Assembly: GCA_004298065.1 (NCBI GenBank)
Contig: SCRL01000074.1
Location: 1 to 64,000, forward strand
Direction of reading: 5' to 3'
Source of the DNA: Gammaproteobacteria bacterium
GTDB lineage: Bacteria > Pseudomonadota > Gammaproteobacteria > Acidiferrobacterales > Sulfurifustaceae
Length of the DNA: 64,000 nucleotides
The notes under the pieces were generated by a model. It was not told where the DNA came from. It searched no databases and saw nothing but the letters and a program-made list of their open reading frames with translations. This document shows positions 1 through 8,438 of this stretch, one piece after another (the first letter of the stretch is position 1; each line of letters opens with the position of its first letter). The translations under genes and the position numbers were made by a program.

Positions 1-318
1 CTCGATGCGCTTGTAGTGGTTGTACACGGCCACCGACAACACCTTCTTGGCGTTGGTCTGGCCGATGACGTATTCGTCGAGGATCTGGTTGATCTCGCGC
101 GGGGTCGGGAATTTCTTCTTCGCCTGGGCGGCGTTTTTCTCTTCCTGGACTTCCTCGCGAATGATGTCGTTGCACAGCTCGACGCATTCGTCGCACACGA
201 ATACCGACGGGCCCGCAATCAGCTTGCGAACCTCGTGCTGGCTCTTGCCACAGAAGGAGCAATAAAGAAGCTTTTCGCCCTTGCCGTCGCCGCGCCCGTT
301 ATGTGAATCGGTAGCCAC
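1..318 (-). CDS. clpX: ATP-dependent Clp protease ATP-binding subunit ClpX (N-terminal part, cut by window start)
   Basis: This encodes the first 106 residues of ClpX, the AAA+ unfoldase that recognises substrates and feeds them to the ClpP chamber in the cytoplasm. The N-terminal C4 zinc-binding domain is visible: a CSFC pair followed about 20 residues later by a CDEC pair. After it comes the charged linker and the start of the AAA+ module ([15 protein letters not shown]). The start is GTG at 318, preceded by a GAGG ribosome site 8 bases upstream, and reads [10 protein letters not shown]. It follows clpP on the same strand after about 115 bases that hold a probable separate promoter. The rest of the gene lies outside the window. 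Confidence 0.97.
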   Translation of the reverse strand, partial: MATDSHNGRGDGKGEKLLYCSFCGKSQHEVRKLIAGPSVFVCDECVELCNDIIREEVQEEKNAAQAKKKFPTPREINQILDEYVIGQTNAKKVLSVAVYNHYKRIE

Positions 319-349
319 CGCAAAACCTCGCGTCTATAGGGTTATCGCC

Positions 350-412
350 GGAACCGCGGGCGGAACCCGCGGTTCCTGATACCTAATATAGCACGGGCGC
401 CGAAATCTCCAA
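350..412 (-). promoter_or_regulatory. Candidate clpX promoter with strong leader hairpin
   Basis: On the minus strand TTGGAG (407-412) and TATATT (385-390) are separated by 16 bases, a plausible sigma-70 promoter for clpX within the clpP-clpX gap. Just downstream, GGAACCGCGGG and CCCGCGGTTCC (350-376) form a perfect 11-bp hairpin with a 5-base loop and no U-tract. It would sit at the very 5' end of a clpX transcript. A role in mRNA stability, or partial termination of clpP read-through, is inference. Confidence 0.4.
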
Positions 413-433
413 CGCCCGCCTCTCGCGCTGTCC

Positions 434-1063
434 TCAGGCGCGTTTTTCGATCACGGCGTCGATCAGACCAAAGGTTTTGGCCTCGTCGCCGTCCATGAAA
501 TAGTCGCGGTCGGTGTCTTCCTTGATCTGGTCCATGGTGCGCCCGGTGTGGTTGACCAGAATCTCGTTCAGGCGTTCACGCACGCGCAGGATTTCGCGCG
601 CGTGGATCTCGATGTCGGTAGCCTGGCCCTGGAAGCCGCCGAGCGGCTGGTGGACCATCATGCGCGCGTGCGGCAGGCAGAAACGTTTGCCCTTGGCGCC
701 GCCGGCGAGCAGCAGCGCGCCCATGCTGGCCGCCTGGCCGATGCACACGGTGCTCACGTCCGGCTTGATGAACTGCATGGTGTCGTAGATGGCGAGCCCG
801 GCGTTCACCGCCCCGCCCGGGGAGTTGATGTACAGGTGGATGTCCTTGTCCGGATTCTCGGATTCGAGGAACAGGAGCTGCGCCACCACCAGGTTGGCCA
901 TGTTGTCCTCGACCTGACCGACCAGGAACACCACGCGCTCCTTGAGCATGCGCGAGTAGATGTCGTACGCGCGTTCGCCGCGCCCCGTGGTCTCGATGAC
1001 CATCGGAACCAGGCCCAACCCCTGGGGGTTCAGTGCGCCATCCTGCTTGATGCCATATGCCAT
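434..1063 (-). CDS. clpP: ATP-dependent Clp protease proteolytic subunit ClpP
   Basis: This is the 209-residue serine peptidase that forms the barrel of the ClpXP and ClpAP proteases. The catalytic triad can be read directly: Ser113 in GQAASMGA, His138 in MMVHQP and Asp187 in DTDRDYF. The length matches the family (E. coli 207 residues). The ATG start at 1063 has AAGGG six bases upstream and gives MAYGIKQDG, followed by a short propeptide-like segment before GLVPMVIE. It lies between tig and clpX on the same strand, the standard tig-clpP-clpX order of proteobacterial protein quality control. Confidence 0.98.
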   Translation of the reverse strand: MAYGIKQDGALNPQGLGLVPMVIETTGRGERAYDIYSRMLKERVVFLVGQVEDNMANLVVAQLLFLESENPDKDIHLYINSPGGAVNAGLAIYDTMQFIKPDVSTVCIGQAASMGALLLAGGAKGKRFCLPHARMMVHQPLGGFQGQATDIEIHAREILRVRERLNEILVNHTGRTMDQIKEDTDRDYFMDGDEAKTFGLIDAVIEKRA

Positions 1064-1087
1064 ATCGGACCCTTGCTGTGAAATGCG

Positions 1088-2377
1088 TTAGCGAAGACCG
1101 GCTTCGAGCTTGAGCAGTTCCTGGAAGGGCATCGCCTGCTCGGCGACCTCGGCGGTCGTGAGCATCTCCTCGACGATCCGTTCTTCCATCACCAGCGACT
1201 CCATCTCGGCCAGCCGTTCCGGTTTTTCATAGTACCACCGGACGAATTCCTCCGGGGACTCGTATTCCGCCGCCATCTCCTCGACGCGCGCCCGCACCCG
1301 GGCCGCATCCACCCGCAGCCCGCGGCCGCGGATGATCTCGCCCAGAATCATCCCGAGCGCCACGCGCGTACGCGCCCGTCCGCGATAGGCCTCGTCGGCC
1401 TCGGCCGGTCGGCGCGCCATCTGGTCGAGCTGCTTCATGTGATTCGCCTCGTCCTCGACCATCCCCGCGGGCGCCTCGAAGGGATTCGCGTCGAGCAGCG
1501 CCTTGAGCACGCGCGTGCGCACCACCGCGCGTGAACGTGCCGCCGCTTCGCGCTCCAGGTTGCCCCGGGTTTCCGCGTGTAGCCGCGCGACATCGCCATC
1601 GGCGATGCCGAGCTGTTTGGCAAGCTCCGCATTGACCTCGGGCAGCACGGCCTCGGCGACCTCGTGCGCCTTGACCTCGAAGTCCACGCGCTGGCCGGCC
1701 AGTTTCGGATGGCGATAGTCCACCGGAAACTTCACCGCGAGATTGCGCGTTTCGCCGGCCTTCGCGCCCACCAGTCCCGCTTCCAGGTCCTCGATGAGCG
1801 TACCGGCGCCGAGCACGAGCGGGAAGTTCTTGGCCGAACCGCCGCCGAACTCCTCGCCGTTGAGCTTGCCGGAGAAATCGATGAGCACGCGATCGCCGTT
1901 GCGCGCCTCGCGCGCCACGGTGTTCCAGGTCGCGCGCTGGCGGCGGATGGTGTCGAGCGTGCGTTCGACATCCTCATCGGCCACCGTCGCCACCGGGCGT
2001 TCGATCTTCACGCCCGCGAGGTCGAGTTTCTTGATCTCGGGATAGAGATCGATGTCGGCGGTGTATTCGAGTTGCTTGCCGCGCGCGACCGACTGCGGCT
2101 GCACGCGCGGGCTGCCCGCGGGGCGCAGGCCCTCGCGGCCGATGGCCTCGCGCAGGCTCGACTCGATCAATTCGCCCGCGACCTCCTGCATCAGGCTGTC
2201 GCCGTACTGGGCCTCGACCATCTTGAGCGGCACCTTGCCGGGACGGAAGCCCGGCATGCGTACCTGCCTCGAAAGCTTGACGAGCCGCGCCGAGAATTCC
2301 TTCTCGACGTCCTCCGCCGGCACCGCCACCTTCAGGCGGCGACCGAGCGTGCCCACTGTCTCAACCGAAACTTGCAT
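1088..2377 (-). CDS. tig: Trigger factor, ribosome-associated chaperone and prolyl isomerase
   Basis: Trigger factor binds ribosomal protein L23 at the exit tunnel and shields nascent chains. The 429-residue length fits (E. coli 432). The N-terminal ribosome-binding domain carries the signature FRPGKVP near residue 45. A central FKBP-type PPIase domain (about 150-245) contains GDRVLIDFSG and PLVLGAGTLIEDLE, and an alpha-helical C-terminal chaperone domain follows. The ATG at 2377 has GAGG seven bases upstream. It heads the tig-clpP-clpX cluster and lies directly downstream of the tRNA genes. Confidence 0.97.
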   Translation of the reverse strand: MQVSVETVGTLGRRLKVAVPAEDVEKEFSARLVKLSRQVRMPGFRPGKVPLKMVEAQYGDSLMQEVAGELIESSLREAIGREGLRPAGSPRVQPQSVARGKQLEYTADIDLYPEIKKLDLAGVKIERPVATVADEDVERTLDTIRRQRATWNTVAREARNGDRVLIDFSGKLNGEEFGGGSAKNFPLVLGAGTLIEDLEAGLVGAKAGETRNLAVKFPVDYRHPKLAGQRVDFEVKAHEVAEAVLPEVNAELAKQLGIADGDVARLHAETRGNLEREAAARSRAVVRTRVLKALLDANPFEAPAGMVEDEANHMKQLDQMARRPAEADEAYRGRARTRVALGMILGEIIRGRGLRVDAARVRARVEEMAAEYESPEEFVRWYYEKPERLAEMESLVMEERIVEEMLTTAEVAEQAMPFQELLKLEAGLR

Positions 2378-2471
2378 CTGCTACCTCGTGACGTGAAAAA
2401 CCGCGCTCAACCCGCTGAATTCGGGGGAAATGATACCGGGTTGCGCTCGTGCGGCCAAGAATCGCGGCGCG

Positions 2472-2556
<85 letters not shown>

Positions 2557-2616
2557 ATGTCGGCCGCTGGCGGGATTTATTTAAGCAGATTTCTCCGCCT
2601 GCCAAGAGTCGCCGAT

Positions 2617-2652
2617 AAAAATAAAAAGGGCCTGGTGTGATACCAGGCCCTT
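2617..2652 (-). terminator. Rho-independent terminator between tRNA-Lys and tRNA-Leu
   Basis: On the minus strand AAGGGCCTGGT and ACCAGGCCCTT form an 11-bp stem with a 5-base loop, followed by a T-rich tail (TTTTTATTTTTA). It lies just after tRNA-Lys in the direction of transcription and would end the Pro-Arg-His-Lys transcript before tRNA-Leu. Confidence 0.8.
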
Positions 2653-2663
2653 CATTGCGGAGA

Positions 2664-2739
<76 letters not shown>

Positions 2740-2752
2740 GCAACAGAAAAAA

Positions 2753-2830
2753 TGGGGTGAGCGATGGGATTCGAACCCACGACAACCGGAATCACAATCC
2801 GGGACTCTGACCAGCTGAGCTACGCTCACC
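2753..2830 (-). tRNA. tRNA-His (anticodon GTG)
   Basis: A 78-base tRNA. The anticodon stem CCGGA/TCCGG holds loop TTGTGAT (anticodon GTG). The extra 5' G(-1) opposite C73, the identity element of bacterial tRNA-His, is encoded, and CCA is encoded. It is third in the cluster. Confidence 0.97.
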
Positions 2831-2881
2831 ATCGACTGCTCGCCGGCGCATCATTAATACCTGTGCGACACACCGGGAAGT

Positions 2882-2957
2882 TGGCGCGCCCGACAGGAAT
2901 CGAACCTGTAACCGCCAGCTTAGAAGGCTGGTGCTCTATCCGTTGAGCTACGGGCGC
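2882..2957 (-). tRNA. tRNA-Arg (anticodon TCT)
   Basis: A 76-base tRNA with acceptor GCGCCCG/CGGGCGC. The anticodon stem CCAGC/GCTGG holds loop CTTCTAA (anticodon TCT, reading AGA and AGG). The discriminator is G and CCA is encoded. It is second in the cluster. Confidence 0.97.
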
Positions 2958-3027
2958 ATTTTTAACCGCGCCCATTACATCCGATGCCCTGGTGCGGCGC
3001 AATTCCGCCGCGCCACACACATCAATC

Positions 3028-3104
<77 letters not shown>

Positions 3105-3138
3105 GTGAAACCGCCGCGGCCTGCTTTGCGAGGGGCGA

Positions 3139-3167
3139 ACTATACGCACCGTGGCCGCGAGCGTCAA
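3139..3167 (-). promoter_or_regulatory. tRNA operon promoter with GC-rich discriminator
   Basis: On the minus strand TTGACG (3162-3167) and TATAGT (3139-3144) are separated by exactly 17 bases. The bases after the -10, TCGCCCC, form the GC-rich discriminator known from stringently controlled stable-RNA promoters. It fires toward tRNA-Pro, about 30 bases downstream. Confidence 0.75.
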
Positions 3168-3233
3168 TTATACATGGCCTTGGCGGACGAAAGGGGCGCG
3201 TGCGAAGATGGCGCCCACCCCACGGGACCCACC

Positions 3234-4088
3234 ATGAGCGCGCGCATCATCGACGGCAAGGGCATCGCACAGGCGCTGCGCGCCGACATCAAGCAGCGGG
3301 TCGCCGCCCGCCTCGCCCAGGGCAAACGCACGCCGGGACTCGCGGTCATCATGGTGGGCGACAATCCGGCCTCGCAGGTCTACGTGCGCAACAAGCGCCG
3401 TGCCTGCGCCGAAACCGGCATTCGCGAGTTTTCCCACGACCTGCCGGGCGACACCTCCCAGGCCGCCCTGCTCCAGCTGATCGACTCGCTCAACGCCAAC
3501 CCGGACGTGGACGGCATTCTGATTCAGCTCCCGCTGCCGGCACAGATTGACCAGACCACGGTCATCGAGCGCATTCACCCCTCCAAGGACGTGGACGGTT
3601 TCCACCCGTACAACATCGGGCGCCTGGCGCAACGCATGCCGCGCCTGCGCCCGTGCACGCCGCGCGGCGTCATGCGCATGCTTGAGACCATCGGCGAGGA
3701 CCTGCGCGGGCGCGATGCCGTCGTCGTCGGTGCCTCGAATATCGTCGGGCGGCCGATGTCGCTCGAGCTGCTGCTCGCCGGCTGCACCGTCACCACCTGC
3801 CACCGCTTCACGCGCGATCTCGCGGCGCACGTGGCGCGCGCCGACCTGCTCGTGGTCGCGGTCGGCAAACCGCGATTCATTCCCGGCACATGGATCAAAC
3901 CCGGCGCGATCGTGGTGGATGTCGGCATCAACCGCTTGCCCTCGGGCGAAATCGTGGGCGACGTCGAGTTTGACGCCGCCAAGGCGCGCGCCGGCTGGAT
4001 CACACCCGTACCCGGCGGCGTCGGGCCGATGACCGTCGCCACGCTGCTGCTCAACACCCTGGAAGCGGCTGACGCCTCGGGCCACTGA
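3234..4088 (+). CDS. folD: Bifunctional methylene-tetrahydrofolate dehydrogenase/cyclohydrolase FolD
   Basis: FolD interconverts 5,10-methylene-THF and 10-formyl-THF in cytoplasmic one-carbon metabolism. The 284 residues match the family. Diagnostic segments are the YVRNK active-site region, DVDGFHP, the Rossmann signature [13 protein letters not shown], and [13 protein letters not shown] near the C-terminus. The start [10 protein letters not shown] at 3234 is preferred over longer upstream extensions, which run through the tRNA-Pro region. pgi follows after 8 bases. With thyA, folA and metH it adds to the folate genes in the window. Confidence 0.97.
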   Translation: MSARIIDGKGIAQALRADIKQRVAARLAQGKRTPGLAVIMVGDNPASQVYVRNKRRACAETGIREFSHDLPGDTSQAALLQLIDSLNANPDVDGILIQLPLPAQIDQTTVIERIHPSKDVDGFHPYNIGRLAQRMPRLRPCTPRGVMRMLETIGEDLRGRDAVVVGASNIVGRPMSLELLLAGCTVTTCHRFTRDLAAHVARADLLVVAVGKPRFIPGTWIKPGAIVVDVGINRLPSGEIVGDVEFDAAKARAGWITPVPGGVGPMTVATLLLNTLEAADASGH

Positions 4089-4096
4089 TCTACCCT

Positions 4097-5470
4097 ATGA
4101 CCACTCGCGACAGCACCGCGCCTTCCGCCCGCCCGGCTCTACCCCGGCACCGGTTGCGCTTCGACACCGCGGACATGTACGAAGCCGGTCATGGCGTCAC
4201 GGCAAAGGAACTTGCGGGGTTGCAACCCGAGCTCGCACGCGTGCACGCGGTGGTGCAGGAAAAATCCCGCGCCGGGCTGGACGCCGAGTTCGCGTGCCTT
4301 GCGCTGCCGACGCACATGCCGGCCGGCCTGCCGGCGATCGAGCAGGCCGCCGCGGATGTCCGTCATTTCCGCGATATCGTGGTCGCCGGTATCGGCGGAT
4401 CGAGCCTCGGCGCCAAGGCGGTCTACCATGCGCTGCGCGAGGTCAACCCGTCCGCCGAGCAACCGGCGCTGCATTTCCTCGAAAACATCGACCCGTATCA
4501 TCTGCAATTCCTGCTCGCGCGCCTGAAGCCGGAATCAACGGCGGTGATCGCCATCAGCAAATCCGGCGGCACCATCGAAACCGTGGTCCAGTACCTCGCG
4601 CTGCGCGAGTGGCTGGAGAATTGCCTCGGCCCGGTCGAGGCACGCAAGCACCAGTGGATCGTCACCGATCCGAAGCAGGGTTGGATGCGCGAGCTGGCAG
4701 CACGCGAGCACCTGCCGGCGCTGCCGCTGCCGCCGAAGGTGGGCGGGCGCTATTCCGTACTCACGGCCGTCGGTCTGCTGCCACTCGCGGCCGTCGGTGT
4801 GGACGTGCGCGCGCTGCTCGACGGCGCGGCCGACAATGCCGCGCGCTGCGCCACCGACGACCCGAAAGTGAACCCGGCGCTCGAGCTGGCCGCGCTCCAT
4901 TACCTGCTCGATACGCGCCACGGCAAGCGCATTTCGATCATGATGCCGTACGCCGACCCCTTGCTGCAGTTCGTCAACTGGTACTGCCAGCTCTGGGCCG
5001 AGTCACTCGGCAAGCGTGTGCCGGGCGCAGAACCCGCGGGCACGCTGCCAGTGCGCGCCATGGGCAGCGTCGACCAGCATTCGCAGCTCCAGATGTACCT
5101 CGAATCGCGCCCCGACAAGATGTTCACCTTCATCGCGCTCGACCGCTGGGAGGACGACCGCCCGGTGGCGCTGCCGGAGACCGAACGCCACACCTTCCCC
5201 TACCTCGCCGGCAAGCGATTGAGCGAGGTGCTGGACGCCGAGTTCCGCGCCACGCGTGAGGTCATTACACGGGCGCGCCACCCCAATGTCACGCTGCACC
5301 TGCCCGCGCTCGATGCCCACGTGCTTGGCCAACTCATCGACTTGTATCAGCGCGTGACCGTTTATTGCGGCCTGCTTTACGGCGTAAACCCGCTCGACCA
5401 GCCAGCGGTGGAACTCGGCAAGCAGTTGACCTTGCGCTTCCTCAACGAGCGGGGGAAACCCGGCGCGTGA
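4097..5470 (+). CDS. pgi: Glucose-6-phosphate isomerase, short bacterial type
   Basis: This enzyme interconverts glucose-6-phosphate and fructose-6-phosphate in the cytoplasm. The 457-residue protein belongs to the short PGI type (about 450 residues) rather than the roughly 550-residue enterobacterial form. Visible signatures are GIGGSSLGAKA near residue 95, the sugar-phosphate-binding ISKSGGT, and the segment from GSVDQHSQLQMY onward. The start follows folD by 8 bases, suggesting co-transcription. The MtfA-like peptidase follows after about 20 bases. Confidence 0.95.
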   Translation: MTTRDSTAPSARPALPRHRLRFDTADMYEAGHGVTAKELAGLQPELARVHAVVQEKSRAGLDAEFACLALPTHMPAGLPAIEQAAADVRHFRDIVVAGIGGSSLGAKAVYHALREVNPSAEQPALHFLENIDPYHLQFLLARLKPESTAVIAISKSGGTIETVVQYLALREWLENCLGPVEARKHQWIVTDPKQGWMRELAAREHLPALPLPPKVGGRYSVLTAVGLLPLAAVGVDVRALLDGAADNAARCATDDPKVNPALELAALHYLLDTRHGKRISIMMPYADPLLQFVNWYCQLWAESLGKRVPGAEPAGTLPVRAMGSVDQHSQLQMYLESRPDKMFTFIALDRWEDDRPVALPETERHTFPYLAGKRLSEVLDAEFRATREVITRARHPNVTLHLPALDAHVLGQLIDLYQRVTVYCGLLYGVNPLDQPAVELGKQLTLRFLNERGKPGA

Positions 5471-5495
5471 GCGCCAGGCACTTGGTGGCAACGTG

Positions 5496-6242
5496 ATGCG
5501 CCTGTGGGGATTCCGCCGGCGACCGAAACTTACGGATGCCCACTGGCGTGCCGCCCTCACTGCCACGCCGCATGCCGCACGGCTATCGCCCAACGATCGC
5601 CAGCGGCTGCGCACCCTGACGGAACAATTTCTCGCCGCCAAGACTTTCGAGGGCGCCGCTGGCCTCGAGGTCGCGGATGCCATGCGCGCACTCATCGCGC
5701 TGCGCGCCTGCCTGCCGGTGCTGCATCTCGGGCTTGACGGGTATGACGGCTGGAGCGGCATCGTCGTCTACCCCGCCGACTTTCGCGTGCACGAGGAATA
5801 CGAGGATGAAATCGGCGTGGTGCACCGCGGCCAGGCCGATCTCTGCGGCCAGTCCATCGCCCGCGGACCGATGGTGCTGTCGTGGGAGACGGTCGAGCAC
5901 CCGCCGGCGCCGGATCAGGATTTGGTGATACACGAATGCGCGCACAAGCTCGACACCCTGAATGGCCCGGCCGACGGCTTCCCGCCGCTGCCCGCGGGGA
6001 TGAGCGGGTCCGAATGGACGCGGGATTTCACCGCCGCCTTCGAGTCGCTGGTGCAACAGCTCGACCGGGATAAAGAACCGCGCCTCGATCCCTACGCCGC
6101 CACCGACCCGTCCGAGTTCTTCGCCGTGGCCTGCGAAACCTTTTTCACCCAGCCGGTCCTCCTGTACGAGGACTTCCCGGCCGTGTACCGTCAGCTGCAA
6201 CAGTTCTTCCGTCAGGACCCCATCGGAACAACCACCGCATGA
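5496..6242 (+). CDS. mtfA: MtfA-family zinc-dependent peptidase
   Basis: This cytoplasmic zinc metallopeptidase of about 248 residues resembles E. coli MtfA (YeeI), which binds the glucose-PTS repressor Mlc. The HExxH zinc motif is HECAH within [10 protein letters not shown]. The conserved downstream region [14 protein letters not shown] supplies the probable third ligand, and the family segment [16 protein letters not shown] precedes the active site. ATG at 5496 sits two codons inside a possible GTG start at 5493, and either could be used. The stop overlaps the rhomboid start as ATGA, so the two are probably coupled. Assignment is by motif, and a regulatory role here is inference. Confidence 0.85.
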   Translation: MRLWGFRRRPKLTDAHWRAALTATPHAARLSPNDRQRLRTLTEQFLAAKTFEGAAGLEVADAMRALIALRACLPVLHLGLDGYDGWSGIVVYPADFRVHEEYEDEIGVVHRGQADLCGQSIARGPMVLSWETVEHPPAPDQDLVIHECAHKLDTLNGPADGFPPLPAGMSGSEWTRDFTAAFESLVQQLDRDKEPRLDPYAATDPSEFFAVACETFFTQPVLLYEDFPAVYRQLQQFFRQDPIGTTTA

Positions 6243-6964
6243 TCCCGTTGCGCGACGACAACCCGACCGCGACTCCGCCGTATGTCACGATCGGGTTCAT
6301 CGTCGCCTGCGTGCTGGCGTTCCTGTGGCAACTCTCGCTCGGGGAAAAGGGCTTCGAGGCGGCCGTGGTGGCGCTGGGCGTGATCCCCGTGACCCTGCTT
6401 GGAACGGAATCGCTGCCGCCGTCGCTCTACCTGGTGCCGCCGACGGCGACGCTCTTCACGTCCATGTTCCTGCACGGCGGTTTCATGCACCTTGCCGGCA
6501 ACATGCTGTACCTGTGGATCTTCGGCAACAACGTCGAGGACGCCATGGGGCGTGTGCGTTTCGTTATTTTCTACGTACTCTCCGGCCTGGCAGCGGCATT
6601 CGCCCAGGCGTTGCCGAACCCCGATTCCACCATCCCCATGATCGGCGCCAGCGGCGCCATCTCCGGCGTGCTCGGTGCCTATCTCCTGCTCTACCCGCGC
6701 GCGCGGGTGCTGGTGCTGATCCCGCTCGGCGCCTTCTCCCGCATCGTCTATGTCCCGGCGATGTTCGTGCTCGGCTTCTGGTTCGTGTTGCAGCTCATCA
6801 GCTCGGCGCTCGCCGACCCCGGCCAAGGCGGCGTGGCCTTCGGCGCACACATCGGCGGCTTCGTCGCCGGCATGGTCCTGATTCCGCTTTTCAAACGCCG
6901 CGACGTGCGCCTGTTCGCACCGGCAATGCCCCACCGTCACAGCATGTACGACGAAGACGACTGA
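6239..6964 (+). CDS. Rhomboid-family intramembrane serine protease
   Basis: A 241-residue polytopic inner-membrane protein with about six hydrophobic segments. The rhomboid dyad is present: the serine in GASGAISG, near residue 140, and the histidine in [10 protein letters not shown], near residue 205. The conserved loop [17 protein letters not shown] is also there. Rhomboids cleave transmembrane segments of other proteins, but the substrate is unknown here. The ATG overlaps the stop of the MtfA-like gene by 4 bases. The C-terminal tail is short, charged and cytoplasmic ([10 protein letters not shown]). Confidence 0.92.
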   Translation: MIPLRDDNPTATPPYVTIGFIVACVLAFLWQLSLGEKGFEAAVVALGVIPVTLLGTESLPPSLYLVPPTATLFTSMFLHGGFMHLAGNMLYLWIFGNNVEDAMGRVRFVIFYVLSGLAAAFAQALPNPDSTIPMIGASGAISGVLGAYLLLYPRARVLVLIPLGAFSRIVYVPAMFVLGFWFVLQLISSALADPGQGGVAFGAHIGGFVAGMVLIPLFKRRDVRLFAPAMPHRHSMYDEDD

Positions 6965-7038
6965 GGGCTGTTCGCGTCCACGTTCCCGGTTATACTAACC
7001 GCGCCATCGTTACCGGTTTTTTCGAGAGCCACGAACGC

Positions 7039-7833
7039 ATGCAGCAGTACCTCGATCTCCTGCGCCACGTCTTGAAGCACGGCGCGCGCAAGAGCGACCG
7101 CACCGGCACCGGCACCCTCTCCGTCTTCGGTTACCAGATGCGCTTCGATCTGAGCGCCGGTTTCCCGCTGCTCACGACCAAGAAGGTTCACACCCGCTCC
7201 ATCATTCACGAGCTGCTGTGGTTCCTGCGCGGCGAAACCAATATCCGCTACCTCAAGGACAACAAGGTCACGATCTGGGACGAGTGGGCCGACGATAACG
7301 GCGAGCTTGGGCCTATCTACGGCTACCAGTGGCGCTCCTGGCCGACGCCGGACGGCCGGCACGTCGACCAGATCGCCCAGGTGGTCGAACAGCTCAAGCA
7401 CAACCCGGACTCGCGCCGCATCCTCGTCAGCGCCTGGAACGTGGCCGAGATCGACAAGATGGCGCTGCCGCCGTGCCACACGCTGTTCCAGTTCTACGTC
7501 GCCGATGGCAGGCTTTCGTGCCAGCTCTACCAGCGCAGCGCCGATATCTTCCTCGGCGTGCCGTTCAACATCGCCTCCTATGCCCTGCTCACGCTCATGA
7601 TGGCGCAGGTCACGGGCCTGAAGCCCGGCGATTTCGTGCACACCCTGGGCGACACGCATCTCTACCTGAACCACCTGGAACAGGCGAATTTGCAGCTCAC
7701 GCGCGAGCCGCGGCCGCTACCGACAATGCGCCTGAATCCGGCACGCACGTCGCTGTTTGATTTCGTTTACGAGGATTTCGAGCTGCTGAACTACGACCCG
7801 CATCCAGCCATCAAGGCGCCGGTCGCGGTCTAG
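7039..7833 (+). CDS. thyA: Thymidylate synthase ThyA
   Basis: Converts dUMP and methylene-THF to dTMP and dihydrofolate. The 264 residues equal the E. coli enzyme. The nucleophilic Cys is in [10 protein letters not shown], the dUMP-binding stretch [12 protein letters not shown] follows, and the C-terminus ends in KAPVAV. The start [12 protein letters not shown] at 7039 gives the canonical N-terminus. Longer upstream reading in the same frame overlaps the rhomboid gene and is rejected. folA begins two bases after the stop, so the dihydrofolate produced is recycled by the next gene product. Confidence 0.98.
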   Translation: MQQYLDLLRHVLKHGARKSDRTGTGTLSVFGYQMRFDLSAGFPLLTTKKVHTRSIIHELLWFLRGETNIRYLKDNKVTIWDEWADDNGELGPIYGYQWRSWPTPDGRHVDQIAQVVEQLKHNPDSRRILVSAWNVAEIDKMALPPCHTLFQFYVADGRLSCQLYQRSADIFLGVPFNIASYALLTLMMAQVTGLKPGDFVHTLGDTHLYLNHLEQANLQLTREPRPLPTMRLNPARTSLFDFVYEDFELLNYDPHPAIKAPVAV

Positions 7834-7835
7834 GC

Positions 7836-8333
7836 ATGATCTCGATCATCGCGGCGCTCGCCGAAAACCGCGTCATCGGCGTCAACAACACTCTGCCCTG
7901 GCGCCTGCCGAACGACCTCAAGCACTTCCGCCGCCTGACCACCGGCCATGCCATCATCATGGGCCGGAAAAACTACGAGTCCATCGGCAAGCCGCTCCCG
8001 GAACGTACGAACATCGTCGTTACGCGCAACCGCGACTACCGCGCGAGCGGCTGTCTAATCGCTCATTCGTTGGGTGAAGCGCTGGTGCTCGCGAAAAACG
8101 ATCCGGAAATATTCATCATCGGCGGCGCGGAGATTTACCGCGAAGCGCTTCCGCTCGCCGACCGGCTGTATCTCACGCAGGTACATGCCCCTATCGATGG
8201 CGATACGTTGTTTCCGGAAATAAACCGCAACGACTGGAAGGAAACCGCGCGCGAACCGCACGCGGCGGACGACAAACACGCCTACGCCTACAGCTTTGTG
8301 GTTTTCGAACGAATTAAGAAGAAAAAAGAATAG
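7836..8333 (+). CDS. folA: Dihydrofolate reductase FolA
   Basis: NADPH-dependent reduction of dihydrofolate to tetrahydrofolate. The 165 residues show the family order: ISIIAALAENRVIG at the N-terminus, the LPWRLPNDLKHF segment whose Asp protonates the substrate, GRKNYESIG, and the NADPH-binding IIGGAEIY. It starts two bases after thyA, the classic thyA-folA pair. The stop codon abuts the first copy of a dispersed CAGGATT repeat, and fimV converges from the other side. Confidence 0.98.
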   Translation: MISIIAALAENRVIGVNNTLPWRLPNDLKHFRRLTTGHAIIMGRKNYESIGKPLPERTNIVVTRNRDYRASGCLIAHSLGEALVLAKNDPEIFIIGGAEIYREALPLADRLYLTQVHAPIDGDTLFPEINRNDWKETAREPHAADDKHAYAYSFVVFERIKKKKE

Positions 8334-8334
8334 G

Positions 8335-8436
8335 CAGGATTAACAGGATTTTTCAGGATTCACAGGATTAGGCATAAGGCTTTTCGGTTTTAATCTTGTT
8401 AATCCTGCGTGGTCCTGTAAATCCTGTGAATTTTTC
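8335..8436. repeat. Dispersed CAGGATT repeat, copy 1
   Basis: About 100 bases fill the whole gap between the convergent folA and fimV stop codons. The left half contains several CAGGATT units (starting CAGGATTAACAGG) and the right half their inverted counterparts (AATCCTG), so the transcript can fold into a long imperfect hairpin. A near-identical copy lies at 61528-61626. No coding potential. Confidence 0.9.
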
Positions 8437-8438
8437 TG

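Noticed and set aside
8335-8436. CAGGATT units considered as a CRISPR array
   Set aside because: Units are 7-9 bases with no unique spacers of constant length, the second half is inverted, and no cas gene is nearby.
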